From Carettochelys insculpta (lineage: Eukaryota > Chordata > Testudines > Carettochelyidae): a DNA stretch of 64,000 nucleotides. The first letter of the stretch is position 1. Each line of letters begins with the position of its first letter. A program made the position numbers and the translations under genes. Below the pieces are notes generated by a model that ran no database searches, was not told the origin of the DNA, and saw only the letters and a list, made by a program, of their open reading frames with translations. The stretch lies in contig NC_134161.1 in assembly GCF_033958435.1 (NCBI RefSeq), positions 15,562,001 through 15,626,000 of the forward strand, read 5' to 3'. Positions 21,704 through 32,115 of this stretch are shown one piece after another.

Positions 21704-22071
21704 CCCCCACGTGTTCCGCATTTGCTGCACTCGCGCTGCCCCCAGCCTAGCCAGTTGGCCAGACGGGGTTTACCTGGATTAGCCCCAGCAGGCTACAGGA
21801 CACTTTATTTACCTGTGTGTCTGCAGGTTTGGCCATTCGCACCTCCTGTTGGCCATGAGTCACTGTTCTTGGCCAATGAGAGCTTTGAGAAGCACTATCC
21901 CAGTTCTGGCTGCTTCCCCCACCTTGCACAGGCCAGGAACAGCAATATGTAGCCAATGGGAGCGGCGAGCACCTCTACCTGCAGACAAGATAAATAAAGC
22001 ATCCAGCAACTGCCACAGGCAAGCCCTGGTGAACTGTGTGTGGTCCGTGGGCTAGTTATTGCCCACCCTTG
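21704..22071. mobile_element. hAT-like element end
   Basis: The right end, GCCCACCCTTG, reverse complements to CAAGGGTGGGCAATAACTAG, a CAGGGGTGGGCAA-type hAT terminus. GGCCATGAGTCACTGTTCTT and CCAATGGGAGCGGCGAGCACC match the GGCCAATGGGAGCTGC-type interior words of these elements. The opposite end is not visible, possibly because the palindromic repeat landed beside it. Confidence 0.5.
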
Positions 22072-23584
22072 GCGAGCAGCACACATCAAATTGAATTTTC
22101 TGTTGCACACACACACAGCTCCCCCTACACCTTGCTGCAACCCTGGTTTAAGTCGTCTAAATGTTTGTCTGCATTGTCTACATGGCTTTGAAGGGTGAAG
22201 GTTTTGTCCTTCCTTCTCCATCTAGGTTTCCTCTCTGGTTTGACATGTTTCCAAGCTAAAGGGGTTAGAATCAAAGGATGACATAGTAGAGCTTCAGTAG
22301 GAAGGTCTCAGCTCTGCCTAGCTGGCTGCTAGGCTCAACCCAGGCCTCTCAAACAGGCCACACTGTAAACCTGAGGCTATAATAATACATTGTGACCATC
22401 GTTTTCCAGCAATTACAATGCTCCAGCATTGGCATTGGAGATTATCACTGTTTTGCCCTGTCCCTAGTAGGGGGCATTATTCTTCTGCTCATTGAAGACC
22501 TGAGGTGTTTCAATGGAGCTTGTCATCTTGGTGTCTAATAGCTGATGATTCTGGGCTTCCTCATGCCACTACTTTGCAAGGGTGTTGTGGGGCCTGGTTA
22601 TGTTTCCACGGTGCTTTGCCATCCTGGGAGGAAAGAGGTTACAGGCCAGCAACGGCCTTCTGACAGCATTCAAGTCTCCCACCCTTTGCCAGTTGTATAA
22701 TTGCAGTGGCAAAGGTCCTTCACCTCATTCCTTTCTCTCCCCGTTTCCAAGAGATGCCAAACTCGGCTGCTGCCCCCCCGCCACCAGCTTCCACTCTCTG
22801 ACATTCCTGAGCCCGTCGCCCCTAAATGTGGGCTGACAGGATCGATAACATCCCGTGCTCCAGGTGATCTGTAGCGTTTTATCATGTGTGTATTAATTGC
22901 TGCCTGAGATGGCAGCTGATGACAAGTGCTGCCCATTCGCGGAAGCCCTCACCTTGACGTGTCAATAATGGATGGGTCTGGTCTGCCATCAGCACTCTTC
23001 TCTTCCTTGAGGTCTGCAATCAGAAGGTTTGCTGGATCACTTGGCCTGACAGGAGACAAGAGTTGGGGGCAGGGAGGATCTCACAAACACTGCATCCAAT
23101 CATCCTTTATCTCGTGGTGGTGCATCCTGGTTTTCAGACATTATCAGCTTTTCCCATTTTCTTTCTGTTTGGATTTCAAAAAAAGAAATCCTGCAAGTCA
23201 ATTTATTTCTTTGCCCAGGCAAAATCGTAAGGATTTTAATGATGACCATTGTCTAGGAGGGGGTTGCTTTGCCATAATCTCCTTTGAAGTGCAGAGTTGC
23301 GTGAGTGGCTGGTAAAGTAGTCATGCACTAAATTGTCTACGCTCTCCACTCCCCGGGAAGGCTACATAGCAGCCTGGCTCCCCAACCACATCTTGGCTCC
23401 ACAGCGGGGTGGGGAGGAAGACGGAAGGTTGCCGAAGGGGTGGAGCCTTGAGTGCAGAAGGGCAGGAAGGTGGAAGGGGAAGGGCTGGGGCTTGTCTTCC
23501 CTAGCTGAGCCTTCCCCCAGCGTCCACGTAGAGTTGTGAATCAGTGTGACTATTATGAGCAGCCTTCCTGTTACAAAGGAGCAT
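22072..23584. other. Unique sequence, no gene seen
   Basis: Contains a short (CA)n at about 22,105-22,117 and no recognisable exon. Overlapping frames at 22,582-22,936 lack domains. Confidence 0.4.
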
Positions 23585-23905
23585 CTGGTCTAGTGGTTAG
23601 TGCGCTAGGTAGGAGGAAACACAGGTTCCAAAGAATGCTGAGAGACAGAATTCCTGCCATGGAAGCAGAGCAGGTTGTGGTGCCCAGCAGCATGCTGCAC
23701 AGGCTAGGGGTAGGCAGCCTGTCATGCAGGTGACATTTTCAGGTCCCTCATCTGCTGCAGGCACCTTGTGTGGCTTGGGCAAGTCCCTCTGGGCCTTAGT
23801 TCCCCATCTGTAAAACACTAATAATGGCCTCGCTGTACCTGGCAGGCTCTGTGTGACGACAAGTGCATTAAAGAGCTGGGGATGAGCAGATGTGATGGTA
23901 ATGGG
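23585..23905 (+). mobile_element. MIR/CORE-SINE copy with tRNA-like head
   Basis: TCTGGTCTAGTGGTTAGTGC is a tRNA-like A-box start. Further on, TGGGCAAGTCCCTCTGGGCC, TTAGTTCCCCATCTGTAAAA, ATAATGGCCTCGCTGTACCT and GTGCATTAAAGAGCTGGGGATG follow the MIR order (GACCTTGGGCAAGTC, CTCAGTTTCCTCATCTGTAAAATG, AATAATAGTACCTAC, GTGTAAAGCGCTT). One of the longest MIR-type copies in the window. Confidence 0.7.
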
Positions 23906-25210
23906 AGACATAAAAGTACCGCAGAGGAGTATTATGGTTCTAGCTAAATACAGGGCCTAGTCATGCAGCTTCTCCTTCCTACTCCAGCGGTTTTGTGACT
24001 CAAGCCCTTCATCAGCTTCACATTTATTTTAAAGAAATACCTGAAAAAAAACAATATTTTGGTCAAAAATTTAACAAAGAATTCTTTGTGTTCCATCTGG
24101 GACCATATCTTTTCCCAGACCTTCCAGCGAACCAAAATGTCAGTTATTCACCTAGCTTTAGCCACAGCCTGTAGGTCTCAAACAGCTTCTGCTTTATTGA
24201 TGGCTCCCATGCAGAAGCTTTAGTCTAGAGTCATTAAGAAGCCATGTGTATTTATGCAAATGGCAGAGAATAAATGGCAAACTCTTTTTGTTGTGTGAAG
24301 TTTAGATCTTCCCTGTTTGGTTCAAAAACTCTTACGAGGCCTAGCTGATTAGGGCTAATAAACCTGTTCCTTGCAGATCTAAAACCCAGCCCCACCAGCA
24401 TGGGGCACAGCATCTAACCCAGCTGAGCTCAGACACTGGCGGTGCTGACGTTCAAGACATTACCATGTGCTGTGCTGTCAGCTCTGACAGCAGCTGAGAC
24501 GAAAGTAGCAAGAAGTGACTATAGAAAGGCCCTGAACTGAAATCTCCCCTCAGAACTCCTCCAAAGTCTGGGGGAATCCATTTTGGTGCACATAAAATGT
24601 TCCTCTTCAGTTTCTCGGTTTCAAAAAGCTTCATTGACATTGTAAATAGAACTTCAACAATTTTTTTTTGCAAATTGACATTTTGACCTAAAACATTTGG
24701 TTGTGGGGGAGGGAGGTTTAAACTGGAAAACAGAGATAAAAAGTCGTTTGAGTGGCAATGAAACAAAAAATATGCTTTGGAAAACTGGGAATCCGTGATG
24801 TCTGTGGAGGCTTGACTGTAGAAGGTAGCGAGTTATGGTACATGATGAAAGATGTAGTCCTGAACCGTTTGTCAGCAAAATTGAGAGATTTTTGGCGGTT
24901 TTATTTTTGTTTTTTTTTTAAACAGATTTCTGTATTTCAGCCATTTAACCTCCCCCTTCCCCAAAAAGGTATTGAATTTTTCCAGATTTTCACTTTTTAA
25001 AATCACCAGCTCTGCTTGTCTGACTTTAAGCATTATTGAGTTTTAAATTAATGTGTGATTTTGTTCTCTAGTGACTGGCCCAAAGTCTGACTGTGAAACA
25101 TAGCTATATTAGTGGTAAGGGAATCCGCTCTTACTCCATCTGGTACAGGTCTGGGATTTGGGAGCTAAAGAACTAGATCCCCAGCCCCTGTTCCCTACAG
25201 CTGTGAGTGA
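23906..25210. other. Unique and old AT-rich repeat sequence; no gene seen
   Basis: 24,000-24,130, 24,585-24,770 and 24,880-25,000 are AT-rich with AAATGTTTTGA-like words on either strand, probably very old copies of one interspersed family. No exon recognised. Confidence 0.35.
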
Positions 25211-25508
25211 GGCTTGGTCTAAACTAGGGAGTTAAGTCAATTGCAGATATGCAATTCTAGCTACAACAATTGCATAGATGGAATCAACTTATCTTTAATT
25301 GACTAACTTAGCTATCCTCACTGAGGAAGGTCGGCGGGAGGGATTCTCCGACTGACCTCCCTTATACCTCACTATCATGAGGAATACAGGGGGGTTGACT
25401 GCAGACTCCAAATAGGTTGATTATGGGCATCTCTACAAGGCACACAAAATCGAACCCTGGGAAATCGATTCTGCCTGGGTTGATCTTCCAGGCAATGTAG
25501 ACATGGCC
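25211..25508 (+). mobile_element. Harbinger-like MITE, TCGAT family, copy 2
   Basis: 298 bp with identical 3-bp TGA duplications on both sides (25,208-25,210 and 25,509-25,511). The left end is GGCTTGGTCTAAACTAGG. The right end reverse complemented is GGCCATGTCTACATTGCC. The interior shares GCAGATATGCAATTCTAGCT, CGACTGACCTCCCTTATACC and AAATCGATTCTGCCTGGG with the other copies. This copy best defines the family's borders. Confidence 0.85.
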
Positions 25509-25599
25509 TGATTTATCTATTGTGTCTGTAGCATGTGAATGTCATACCCTGTGTAGCTAATTCCATGCTCTTATTTTCCCTGATGTTGTAGTATTTCTT

Positions 25600-26130
25600 T
25601 TTCCCAGGTCCCAAAGGCGAGGTACCACGAAGGATGAAACACAAAGACAAACATAAAGACAGCAGGGGACCAACAGTTCTGAAGACTGAAGGCCCTGAGT
25701 TTATTATTCCCACAGCTTTTATAACCAAGTGAGAGCACATTATTATGAGAAAAGCAATCAGCTATAATTCAACTAGCTCAGCACATCTATCTCTAGTGAA
25801 AGCACATCGTTCCTCCCAGTCCTTGAACATGAACTCTTAGAAAACACCTGGTTCAAGCAACACAGCTCCCTCATGGCTTGCCTCCAAGAGAGCAAATGTC
25901 TTGTTTGCAAAACATGTTATGTTGCTTCAGACGCCAAGAGTCCAGCTGGGCCTGGGAGGCAGGTAGGAGGGAAAGGCAAAACTCCTTCATGATGTTATGT
26001 CATCACTGAGTTTTTTCCAGCTCAGAACAGAGCTCCACCCCCTTCCATGGCTGCTCACAGAATTTGGTCAGATTTCTTCTGGGTACAAGAAATTCCTTAG
26101 ACGTCCTGGCAGATGGTTCACCAATATCAG
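25600..26130 (-). mobile_element. Possible solitary LTR of an endogenous retrovirus-like element
   Basis: On the minus strand a TATA-like GTTATAAAAGC (25,715-25,725) is followed closely by AATAAA (25,700-25,705) and then by a T- and TTTG-rich stretch. Upstream is mixed unique sequence. That order is what one expects of a U3-R-U5 LTR, although the two signals are unusually close. I cannot see a target duplication, primer-binding site or any gag/pol/env-like frame next to it, so the borders are estimates. Confidence 0.3.
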
Positions 26131-27510
26131 CACCTGAGATTCAGAAAACTCCTTTAATCACTTTTTTTTCCCCCAGCTGACAACATTTTGACATGAACTT
26201 TCATGCGTAATAATGAGGGTTAGTTACCAAAATCCACCCATTTTCCTTTGATTCATTTACTACCCTTTAAAGTTATTTTGCAACCTTGTAAATCTCCTTC
26301 TGATAGACAAAGCCAAACAGAGAAACTTCTAAGTCTTTATTTTTCCAATAATATATTCCAATCCTGTTAGGTGGTACTAGTGGAGGTAATATTTCTGGCA
26401 TTCAGTTAATGAAATTGACATTGATGAATGTTTAATTATACAAATTACATTCTTATTAAATCCCCTGGAATCAGTGCCTTAAAAAGTCTTAGCTAAGGGC
26501 TGCTCTTGCTAAATACTTTGAAGGGCGGGGGAATGTTGGAAGGGGTGTCTTTAATACTAACTGCTGCAAAACCATCTTCTGGAAAACCTTGAAGAGCGTT
26601 AAAAATCCCCTCGTTTAAGTCAATTACGGATAGACGTTAATCTTTTAATGGGATGCTTAAACCCCTATCCTTGCATATGTTTATACACACACACATGCAT
26701 GCACGCACAACCAAACCAACTTCAGAAGGGCAGGAGAGACAACTTTAGAAGGATAAAGAAGAGATGGAAAGTGTGGCAGGTTGAAAATTTTCCATCAAAA
26801 CGATCTTTCAATGCAAAAAATGGGGTTTTGAGTAAAGCAGTTTGTTTGTTTGTTTGTTTGTTTTTCCAGAAAAAGGTCTGCTTTCTGTTGGAATTTCTTT
26901 GGGAGCGAGGCCAAAGACTGAACAAGTTTTAGTTCTGAAATGCAACCGAGAGGCCTCATGGAAATGTTAGTATGGGTGTCTCATGGTCTCATACTCCTGT
27001 ACTGGCTGGACTCCCCATGTCTCCCCCAGCATGCCCAGGCCCAAGCTGCCTTCCCTCCTCCAGAAGGGATCTTATTATGCATGGTAGATGTTGTAGACTG
27101 ACTACAGAACCTGACATTCTAGACACACGAACTACAGTTCCAAGGAGGCACCTTTACAGCCTTTGAGAAAATATTTTTTTTTTCTTTTTAATGAAAACCA
27201 AAAATTTCTGTGGGGGGAAAAGTTTCCAACCAGCTGTAATGGGGGAAGGCAAATGAGGTGATCATGTAATCAGATCATATTTTGTTTTTATCTTCATACT
27301 ATCAGTTTAAGGTTTAGCCCTCATCTGGTGTCTTTCATCCATAGATCCCAAAACCCATTGCAAATACGGGTGAGTCCCAGTAATCTGAGTTTACAGCTGA
27401 GGGAGCAGAGCCAGAGAAGTGGTAGGATGATTGGTCATATGATAAATGCCTTGGCCTAGCACTCAGGATATTTTAGTTCAGTTCCAGTGTTTAGTTGGGA
27501 GGGTTTAAAT
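26131..27510. other. AT-rich unique sequence with simple repeats; no gene seen
   Basis: 26,220-26,480 is AT-rich and non-repetitive with TTAATGAAATTGACATTGAT and TTTAATTATACAAATTACAT, a weak conserved-element candidate. (GTTT)n runs at 26,840-26,866 and (CA)n near 26,686-26,698. 27,340-27,425 resembles a reverse MIR core (CAGCTGAGGGAGCAGAGCCAG). No exon. Confidence 0.4.
26840..26866. repeat. (GTTT)n microsatellite
   Basis: Six to seven GTTT units within an old AT-rich segment. Confidence 0.95.
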
Positions 27511-27780
27511 CAGGGATGGGCAACCTGTGGCCCAGAGGCCGCATGCAGCCCATTGGGGTCTATGTGCAACCCACGAGTAGGATGAGGCTGACAGACTCAA
27601 TGTGCCCATAGGCAAGGTCAGGGGAGGCCCAACTCTGGGGTCCCAGAAGAGTGGAGCTTCAGCCATAAAGGTTGGGGCTTGAAGTAGCCAACACTCAGCA
27701 CCACCCGGAGCGCGACATGCCTCCCTCCCATCCCCACCACGGGTGGGCCTGCCAACAGGACATTTTGTTTTCCATTGCCC
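27511..27780 (+). mobile_element. hAT-like element fragment
   Basis: Begins CAGGGATGGGCAACCTGTGG and CCCAGAGGCCGCATGCAGCC, the CAGGGGTGGGCAACC terminus plus gene-poor interior typical of Charlie-like hAT non-autonomous elements. The downstream GC-rich part contains CAACACTCAGCACCACCC, recalling the repeats near 16.0 and 39.87 kb. The right terminus is not recognised. Confidence 0.55.
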
Positions 27781-28194
27781 AAACTCAAGGTTGCCAGATT
27801 TCACTGCTTCCCTCCATGTTGTTATTTTCCTACTGGTGTTACTCAAGTGACACACACACAAAGCAAAGGCACGTGCCGATTCCACGCACTGGCGTTGGCA
27901 GCCATGCGCTCCCTCTGCGTCCAGTCAAAGCGCTGCTATGGGTCAGTCGGCACATCCCATGCCCCATTGCCCCACCCTGCGGGATCAGAATCTCTGGCGT
28001 CTCACAGCAGAGCAACACAGACACTGAGATCCGCGCGGCACTTGGTCTTCATGTGTCACCATAACCACTGGATCATCCATTGTCTCTGTAGCAGATAGCA
28101 CAATGGAAAAAAGAAACAATACCAATGCTCAGCCATTGTCTGGTGCCTCGCACCCAGAAATCATGAAGCACTTTAGCCAAGGAGAACAAATATT

Positions 28195-28300
28195 GCAGCG
28201 CCCATTTCACCAATGGGGAAACTGAGCCACAGAGGGGCGAGTGCACAGCAGCTCAATGTCCAAGCATGGACCAGAAGCAGGCCTCCAGCAAGGGATTCCA
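28195..28300 (-). mobile_element. MIR/CORE-SINE remnant
   Basis: CCCATTTCACCAATGGGGAAACTGAGCCACAGAGGGGCGAG (read in parts) is the reverse complement of the MIR core with CTCAGTTTCCCCAT. Confidence 0.7.
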
Positions 28301-28404
28301 GGGCCCTGTCTATCTGTTTTACTAATACCTTTGTCTTTGCATGGCCCGAAGTCTGGTTGAAAGCTCGCTCTCTCTAAGATCAAAGAATATTCATTATAGA
28401 CATC

Positions 28405-28533
28405 ATCATAAGAGCAGGTTAGATAGCCATTGATCAGGAATGGTCTAGATGGTACTTGGTCCTGCCATGAGGGCCGGGAACTGGACTCAAGGACCTCTCA
28501 AGGTCCCTTCCAGTTCTAGTGTTCTGTGATTTT
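28405..28533 (+). mobile_element. CR1-tailed SINE or CR1 3' end
   Basis: GGTACTTGGTCCTGCCATGA, GACCTCTCAAGGTCCCTTCC and TTCTAGTGTTCTGTGATT form a CR1-type tail. The TGGTCCTGCCATGAGGGC wording is the same as in the tRNA-SINE at 9,775, so this could be a SINE that lost its head. Confidence 0.75.
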
Positions 28534-29184
28534 CAGCTTCTCTTCTGTATGGACCATGCCATGTAGCCTCGCTTCCTTCTCTCATATTAAGTCCTGCTAC
28601 CTTCTGTGCCAAAGCCTGCTTACAAAAGTACATTTCCCAGGTTTTAATTGTGCAGCACAAGATGAGTTTGGTTATATTAATCGGGCCCCAGACGCTCAGG
28701 GAATAAATGTAATAAATAGACTATTAAGTTAAGCAAGTTTTCAGTGTCAGCAGTGAAAGCGCCCATCTATCTTGTGTGGCTTTCTGCATGCTTCATTACC
28801 ACATGTAACCACACTGGAAAAAATACGCTTTATCCTTTATAATTAGATGATAAGTTCTCTGAGATATACGTTAGTGCTGCCAGGCGCCTGACACTCTGCA
28901 GCAGCTCACAGGCTCTGCTTTCCAGTAGCTTCTGATGAAATTTATTACAGAGCCTTCTATTAGGCTAAGTTAACATCACTTGATCATCTTACTTGACAGG
29001 GGTATGTCTGAGAAATATATTGCCCTGAATGTAGGGACTGTAAGGAGCATGAGACATGCCATGGGGTTCAGATGGAATCTTGCTTGCAAAGGTGTGTTCT
29101 GGTGGGGGACTTTGTGCTGCTGTTATCAGTATTGCAGAAGCAAATGAGATCAGGACTCCATTATGATGAGAACTCTGCAGAGGC

Positions 29185-29290
29185 TTAGAATCATAGAATC
29201 CTAGCGCTGGAAGAGACCTCAGGAGGTCATCAAGTCTAGGTGATAGTAGCAGAGCAAGAGATCTTCCCTGCCCCAGTCTGAATAGACAAG
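29185..29290 (-). mobile_element. CR1 LINE 3' end fragment
   Basis: TAGAATCATAGAATCCTAGC and GACCTCAGGAGGTCATCAAG are the reverse complement of the CR1 3' tail. It lies 30 bases outside the Harbinger element's left duplication. Confidence 0.8.
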
Positions 29291-29319
29291 ACAAGCAAAC
29301 AGTCTGAGGGGAAGCAGAC

Positions 29320-29322
29320 TTA
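29320..29322. repeat. TTA target-site duplication, left
   Basis: TTA abuts the first base of the left inverted terminus. It is repeated at 33,786-33,788. A 3-bp TWA/CWG-type duplication is the hallmark of PIF/Harbinger insertion. Confidence 0.85.
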
Positions 29323-29360
29323 AGCTGTGTCTACACGTGCACACTACTTCGAAGTAGCGG
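29323..29360 (+). repeat. Harbinger left terminal inverted repeat
   Basis: GCTGTGTCTACACGTGCACA pairs with the right end at 33,748-33,785. The common core GTCTACACGTG is perfect; outer bases differ at about three positions. A 14-bp perfect palindrome CTACTTCGAAGTAG follows at 29,344-29,357. Confidence 0.85.
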
Positions 29361-29560
29361 CACTATCTTCGAAATAGCGCCCGTCACGGCTACACGCGTC
29401 GGGCGCTATTTCGAAGTTAACTTCGACGTTAGGCGGCGAGACGTCGAAGTCGCTAACCCCATGAGGGGATAGGAATAGTGCCCTACTTCGACGTTCAACG
29501 TCGAAGTAGGGACAGTGTAGATGATCCGTGTCCCGCAACGTCGAAATTGCTGGGTCCTCC
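29340..29560. promoter_or_regulatory. Left subterminal region with reiterated TTCGAA-type palindromes
   Basis: CTACTTCGAAGTAG (29,344-29,357), TCTTCGAAAT (about 29,367), CGAAGTTAACTTCG (29,412-29,425), ACGTCGAAGT (about 29,441) and a near-perfect 27-bp palindrome at 29,483-29,509 (CTACTTCGACGTT against its inverse) crowd the first 240 bases. Subterminal repeats in transposons usually bind the element's own proteins, so I infer sites for the Myb-like protein or transposase. The region also lies upstream of the Myb gene and may be its promoter. Confidence 0.6.
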
Positions 29561-29746
29561 ATGGTGGCCATCAGCTGTGGGGTTGAGAGATGCTCTCTCC
29601 AGCCCCTCAGCTCACTGGTGGCCGCGTGAAGCGGCCCCTTAAAGGTCCCCTCCCCCTCCCTTCCTCTGCAGGAAGCTGAGGAAACATGCAGGCTGCAGCC
29701 TGCACACGCGGCCAGCCTGCACCACCCTCAGCCCCACAGAGCTGCG

Positions 29747-31798
29747 ATGGCTGGCCGGCAGCGCCCCCAGGGAACCCCCCCCAAGGGGAGCCAGGGCAGC
29801 CAGGCCGGGAAGCGGCAGCGGGGCCCCTCCTGGACGGAGGCCGAGCTGCAGGACCTGCTGGGGCTCTGGAGCGAGGAGGAGGTGCTCCAGGTAATGGGGA
29901 GCAAGAGGCGGAACGCGGATGCGTTCGCTCGGCTGGCCGACGGCCTGGCTGCCCGGGGTCACCCTGCCCGCACTCCTGACCATGTCAGGAGTAAGGTCAA
30001 GGAGCTGCGGCAGGGTTACTCCCGGGCCCGGGATGCAGCCAGCCGATCTGGGGCCGCCCCTGTCACTTGCCCCTTTTACAGGGAGCTCAGGGACATCCTG
30101 GGCTCCCGGCACACCTCCTCCCCTCCGGCCACCCTTGACACCTCGGCCGACGAGCCCCAGCAGGCCCTGCAGACGGAGTCCGCCCCAGAGGCAAGCCCCG
30201 CACCCCAGGGGCCCCCCCCGGAGGCCACCCGCGGGACATCGCGGCAGGAGGAGGAGGAGAGGGGCTCCTCCTCCACAGAATCGGGGCTGCAGATCCTCCT
30301 CCTGCCATCCCGGAGCAGCAGCAGGGCCTCCGCCCCCCGGGGATCTCCAGACTGTGGGAGCGGACCGACAGGTAGGTACCCCCCTCCGGTGGACATCCCT
30401 GGGCTTGAGGGGCCGGGGTAAGAGATATGTGTCCAGGGCCCCCCACATGCTCACATGGCCATGGCCCTCACAGCACTGCATCCATCAGCCCCTGCCCCCC
30501 CCAACCCCGCATGACAGTGCCATGCCCCATCCCCGGGCCAGGGGGGAGCGGAACCTCGAGGGGCCCCCGGGAGGAGGGGGTGGGACACCCCGCAGCAGCA
30601 GCATGTGATGGAGTGGGGGGAGTGCCAAAGGGAGACTCAGGCTACATATGAGCAACAAGAGCGGAATAGCTCCCAGGGGCAAAGGAGGATCCTGGGGCTA
30701 CAGCTGGCAGGTGACACCTCTGCCCTGAACAAACAGGAGGGAGGAGCCGAGCTGGCTTGGACTTGGGGGGCGAGGGCGGGGGACACAGGTAGAGGCTAGG
30801 GGAAGGGAGAGCTGGAAGGCAGCCAGCCTGAGGAGGGGGAAAGCTGCATCCCCGAGGGGCACCCCTTGGGGTCTTCTCCCCAGGATGGGTTGGAAGGACT
30901 GTCTCTTCCGACAGCTGGTGCTGTCACTCCTGGGAAAAACTGGGCATCTGTGGCCTAAGAAACCTCTCCTGCTCTCAGACCCTGCGGGGTGAAGTGAGAG
31001 TCGCTCCCACCAGGGGACGGGGTGCAGGGCAGGGGGACCCCTGAACCCCATCCATCACAGCAGCATCTCCCGGGGACAGGGATGGGGAACCTGCAGCACA
31101 GGGCTGGGGGGACAAAGGCCACGGCTCGGGGCCCACACTAATGCCTGTCTCCATTCTTCTTCCCCCCCTCCTCTCCTGTGTCCTGCACCTGCACCATCAG
31201 AAGGACCGGAAGAGAGCGCCGGCGAGGCGTCAGTCGTCCCGGAGAGCCCGCCGGGACCATCGCTCCAGGGCAGCCCCTTGGCCGAGGACCGACCGGCCCC
31301 ACGGCGGGCTAGACGGCGGACCCCGCGCCACCAACCGCCGACGGCGACAGACCCCCAGCTGCTGGCCATCCACCGTCGGCAGCTGGAGGTCGCGGAGCAG
31401 CACCTCCAGCTGCAGGAGTGGGCGCTGGCCTGGCGCCGGCGCCAGGAGGCATGGAGGCCTACATGGAGACATTTAACCGCTTGGTGGACTACCTGGCCCC
31501 CCATGCCGCGCCAGCCGCAACATCGCCCGCCCTGCCTGCTCCTGCAGCCCCACCAGCTGCTCCGCCCTTCGCCGTCCCGTCCGCCGTCACCCCGCCACCC
31601 ACCGCCGGCCACCGTATCTTCCAGTCCAGCCCGCTCCCACCCAGCCACGGACCAGGCTGCGACCACGGCGGGGCTCCCGGCCTCCAATGCCTGGTGCCGG
31701 GCTATAGGGGCGAGGGGCCCGGGACGTGGCCCCCCCCCTTGTATATAGTTGGACCCTGTTGTTTTCGGCCCCCAGTTTGCCCCGTCCCCCCCATGTAA
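29747..31798 (+). pseudogene. Harbinger Myb/SANT-like DNA-binding protein gene, one apparent frameshift
   Basis: Exon 1 (29,747-30,371) starts at an ATG in a good context (G at -3 and +4). It encodes a trihelix Myb/SANT-like domain, residues about 27-118, with W29, W41 and the run HVRSKVKELRQGY typical of Myb_DNA-bind_4 domains, then a Pro/Ser/Glu-rich linker. A consensus donor (CAG|GTAGGT) at 30,372 and an acceptor after a long pyrimidine tract (CATCAG|AAG, ending 31,200) define an 829-base intron. Exon 2 gives a basic stretch, then a helix LLAIHRRQLEVAEQHLQLQE. At about 31,451-31,457 the frame breaks: the family's continuation (MEAYMETFNRLVDYLAPH) is found one frame back, consistent with loss of one base near AGGCC. 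The shifted frame ends at 31,798. Role: DNA-binding partner that brings the transposase to the ends. Not expected to be functional. Confidence 0.85.
30372..31200 (+). other. Intron of the Harbinger Myb-like gene
   Basis: GTAGGTACCC at the start, and TCTTCTTCCCCCCCTCCTCT, then CACCATCAG at the end. It splices the Myb domain exon (phase 1) to the helical exon in an open frame. Frames within it have no recognisable domain. Confidence 0.7.
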
Positions 31799-32115
31799 AT
31801 AGTTCTCTCCTTTATCCTCCCTGGTTTTCTTTTTATTATTGCGGACAGTTGTTTCTTTGTATTGTTTTATTTTTGTACATATTGCTTTTGTTCAACGTTT
31901 GTACATAGTTTTTGGTTTGTGGTTCAAATATTTATTTGCAGTTAAGAAAAAAAAGGTTCGGAAAGAAAAAAAAAAGTTTACGTTCAGCCACAAGTGCGTG
32001 CTGTCATTTGTCCAGGACAAGTGGGAGCGGGGTGCGGTGGGGTGCTCCATGGTGTAGGCGTTGGGGCAGGAGTGTGGGGGAGGAAGGGGCGGGCAGTAGG
32101 GGGCCTGGGCAGAGT
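31799..32115. other. AT-rich gap between the convergent Harbinger genes
   Basis: The composition drops from GC-rich to T-rich after the Myb stop. AATAAA on the minus strand at 31,931-31,936 lies about 180 bases beyond the transposase stop and is the likely poly(A) signal of that gene. Two A-runs follow (about 31,945-31,978). I found no canonical AATAAA for the + strand gene. Confidence 0.6.

Noticed and set aside
29686..29746. Upstream ATG at 29,686 as the Myb start
   Set aside because: It is in a different frame from the Myb domain; the ATG at 29,747 is in frame with a better context.
29919..30608. 229-residue frame overlapping the Myb gene
   Set aside because: It is a GC-rich shadow of the Myb exon in another frame; the Myb frame has the domain and splice sites.
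31055..31687. 210-residue minus-strand frame
   Set aside because: Arg/Ser/Gly/Trp-rich shadow opposite Myb exon 2.
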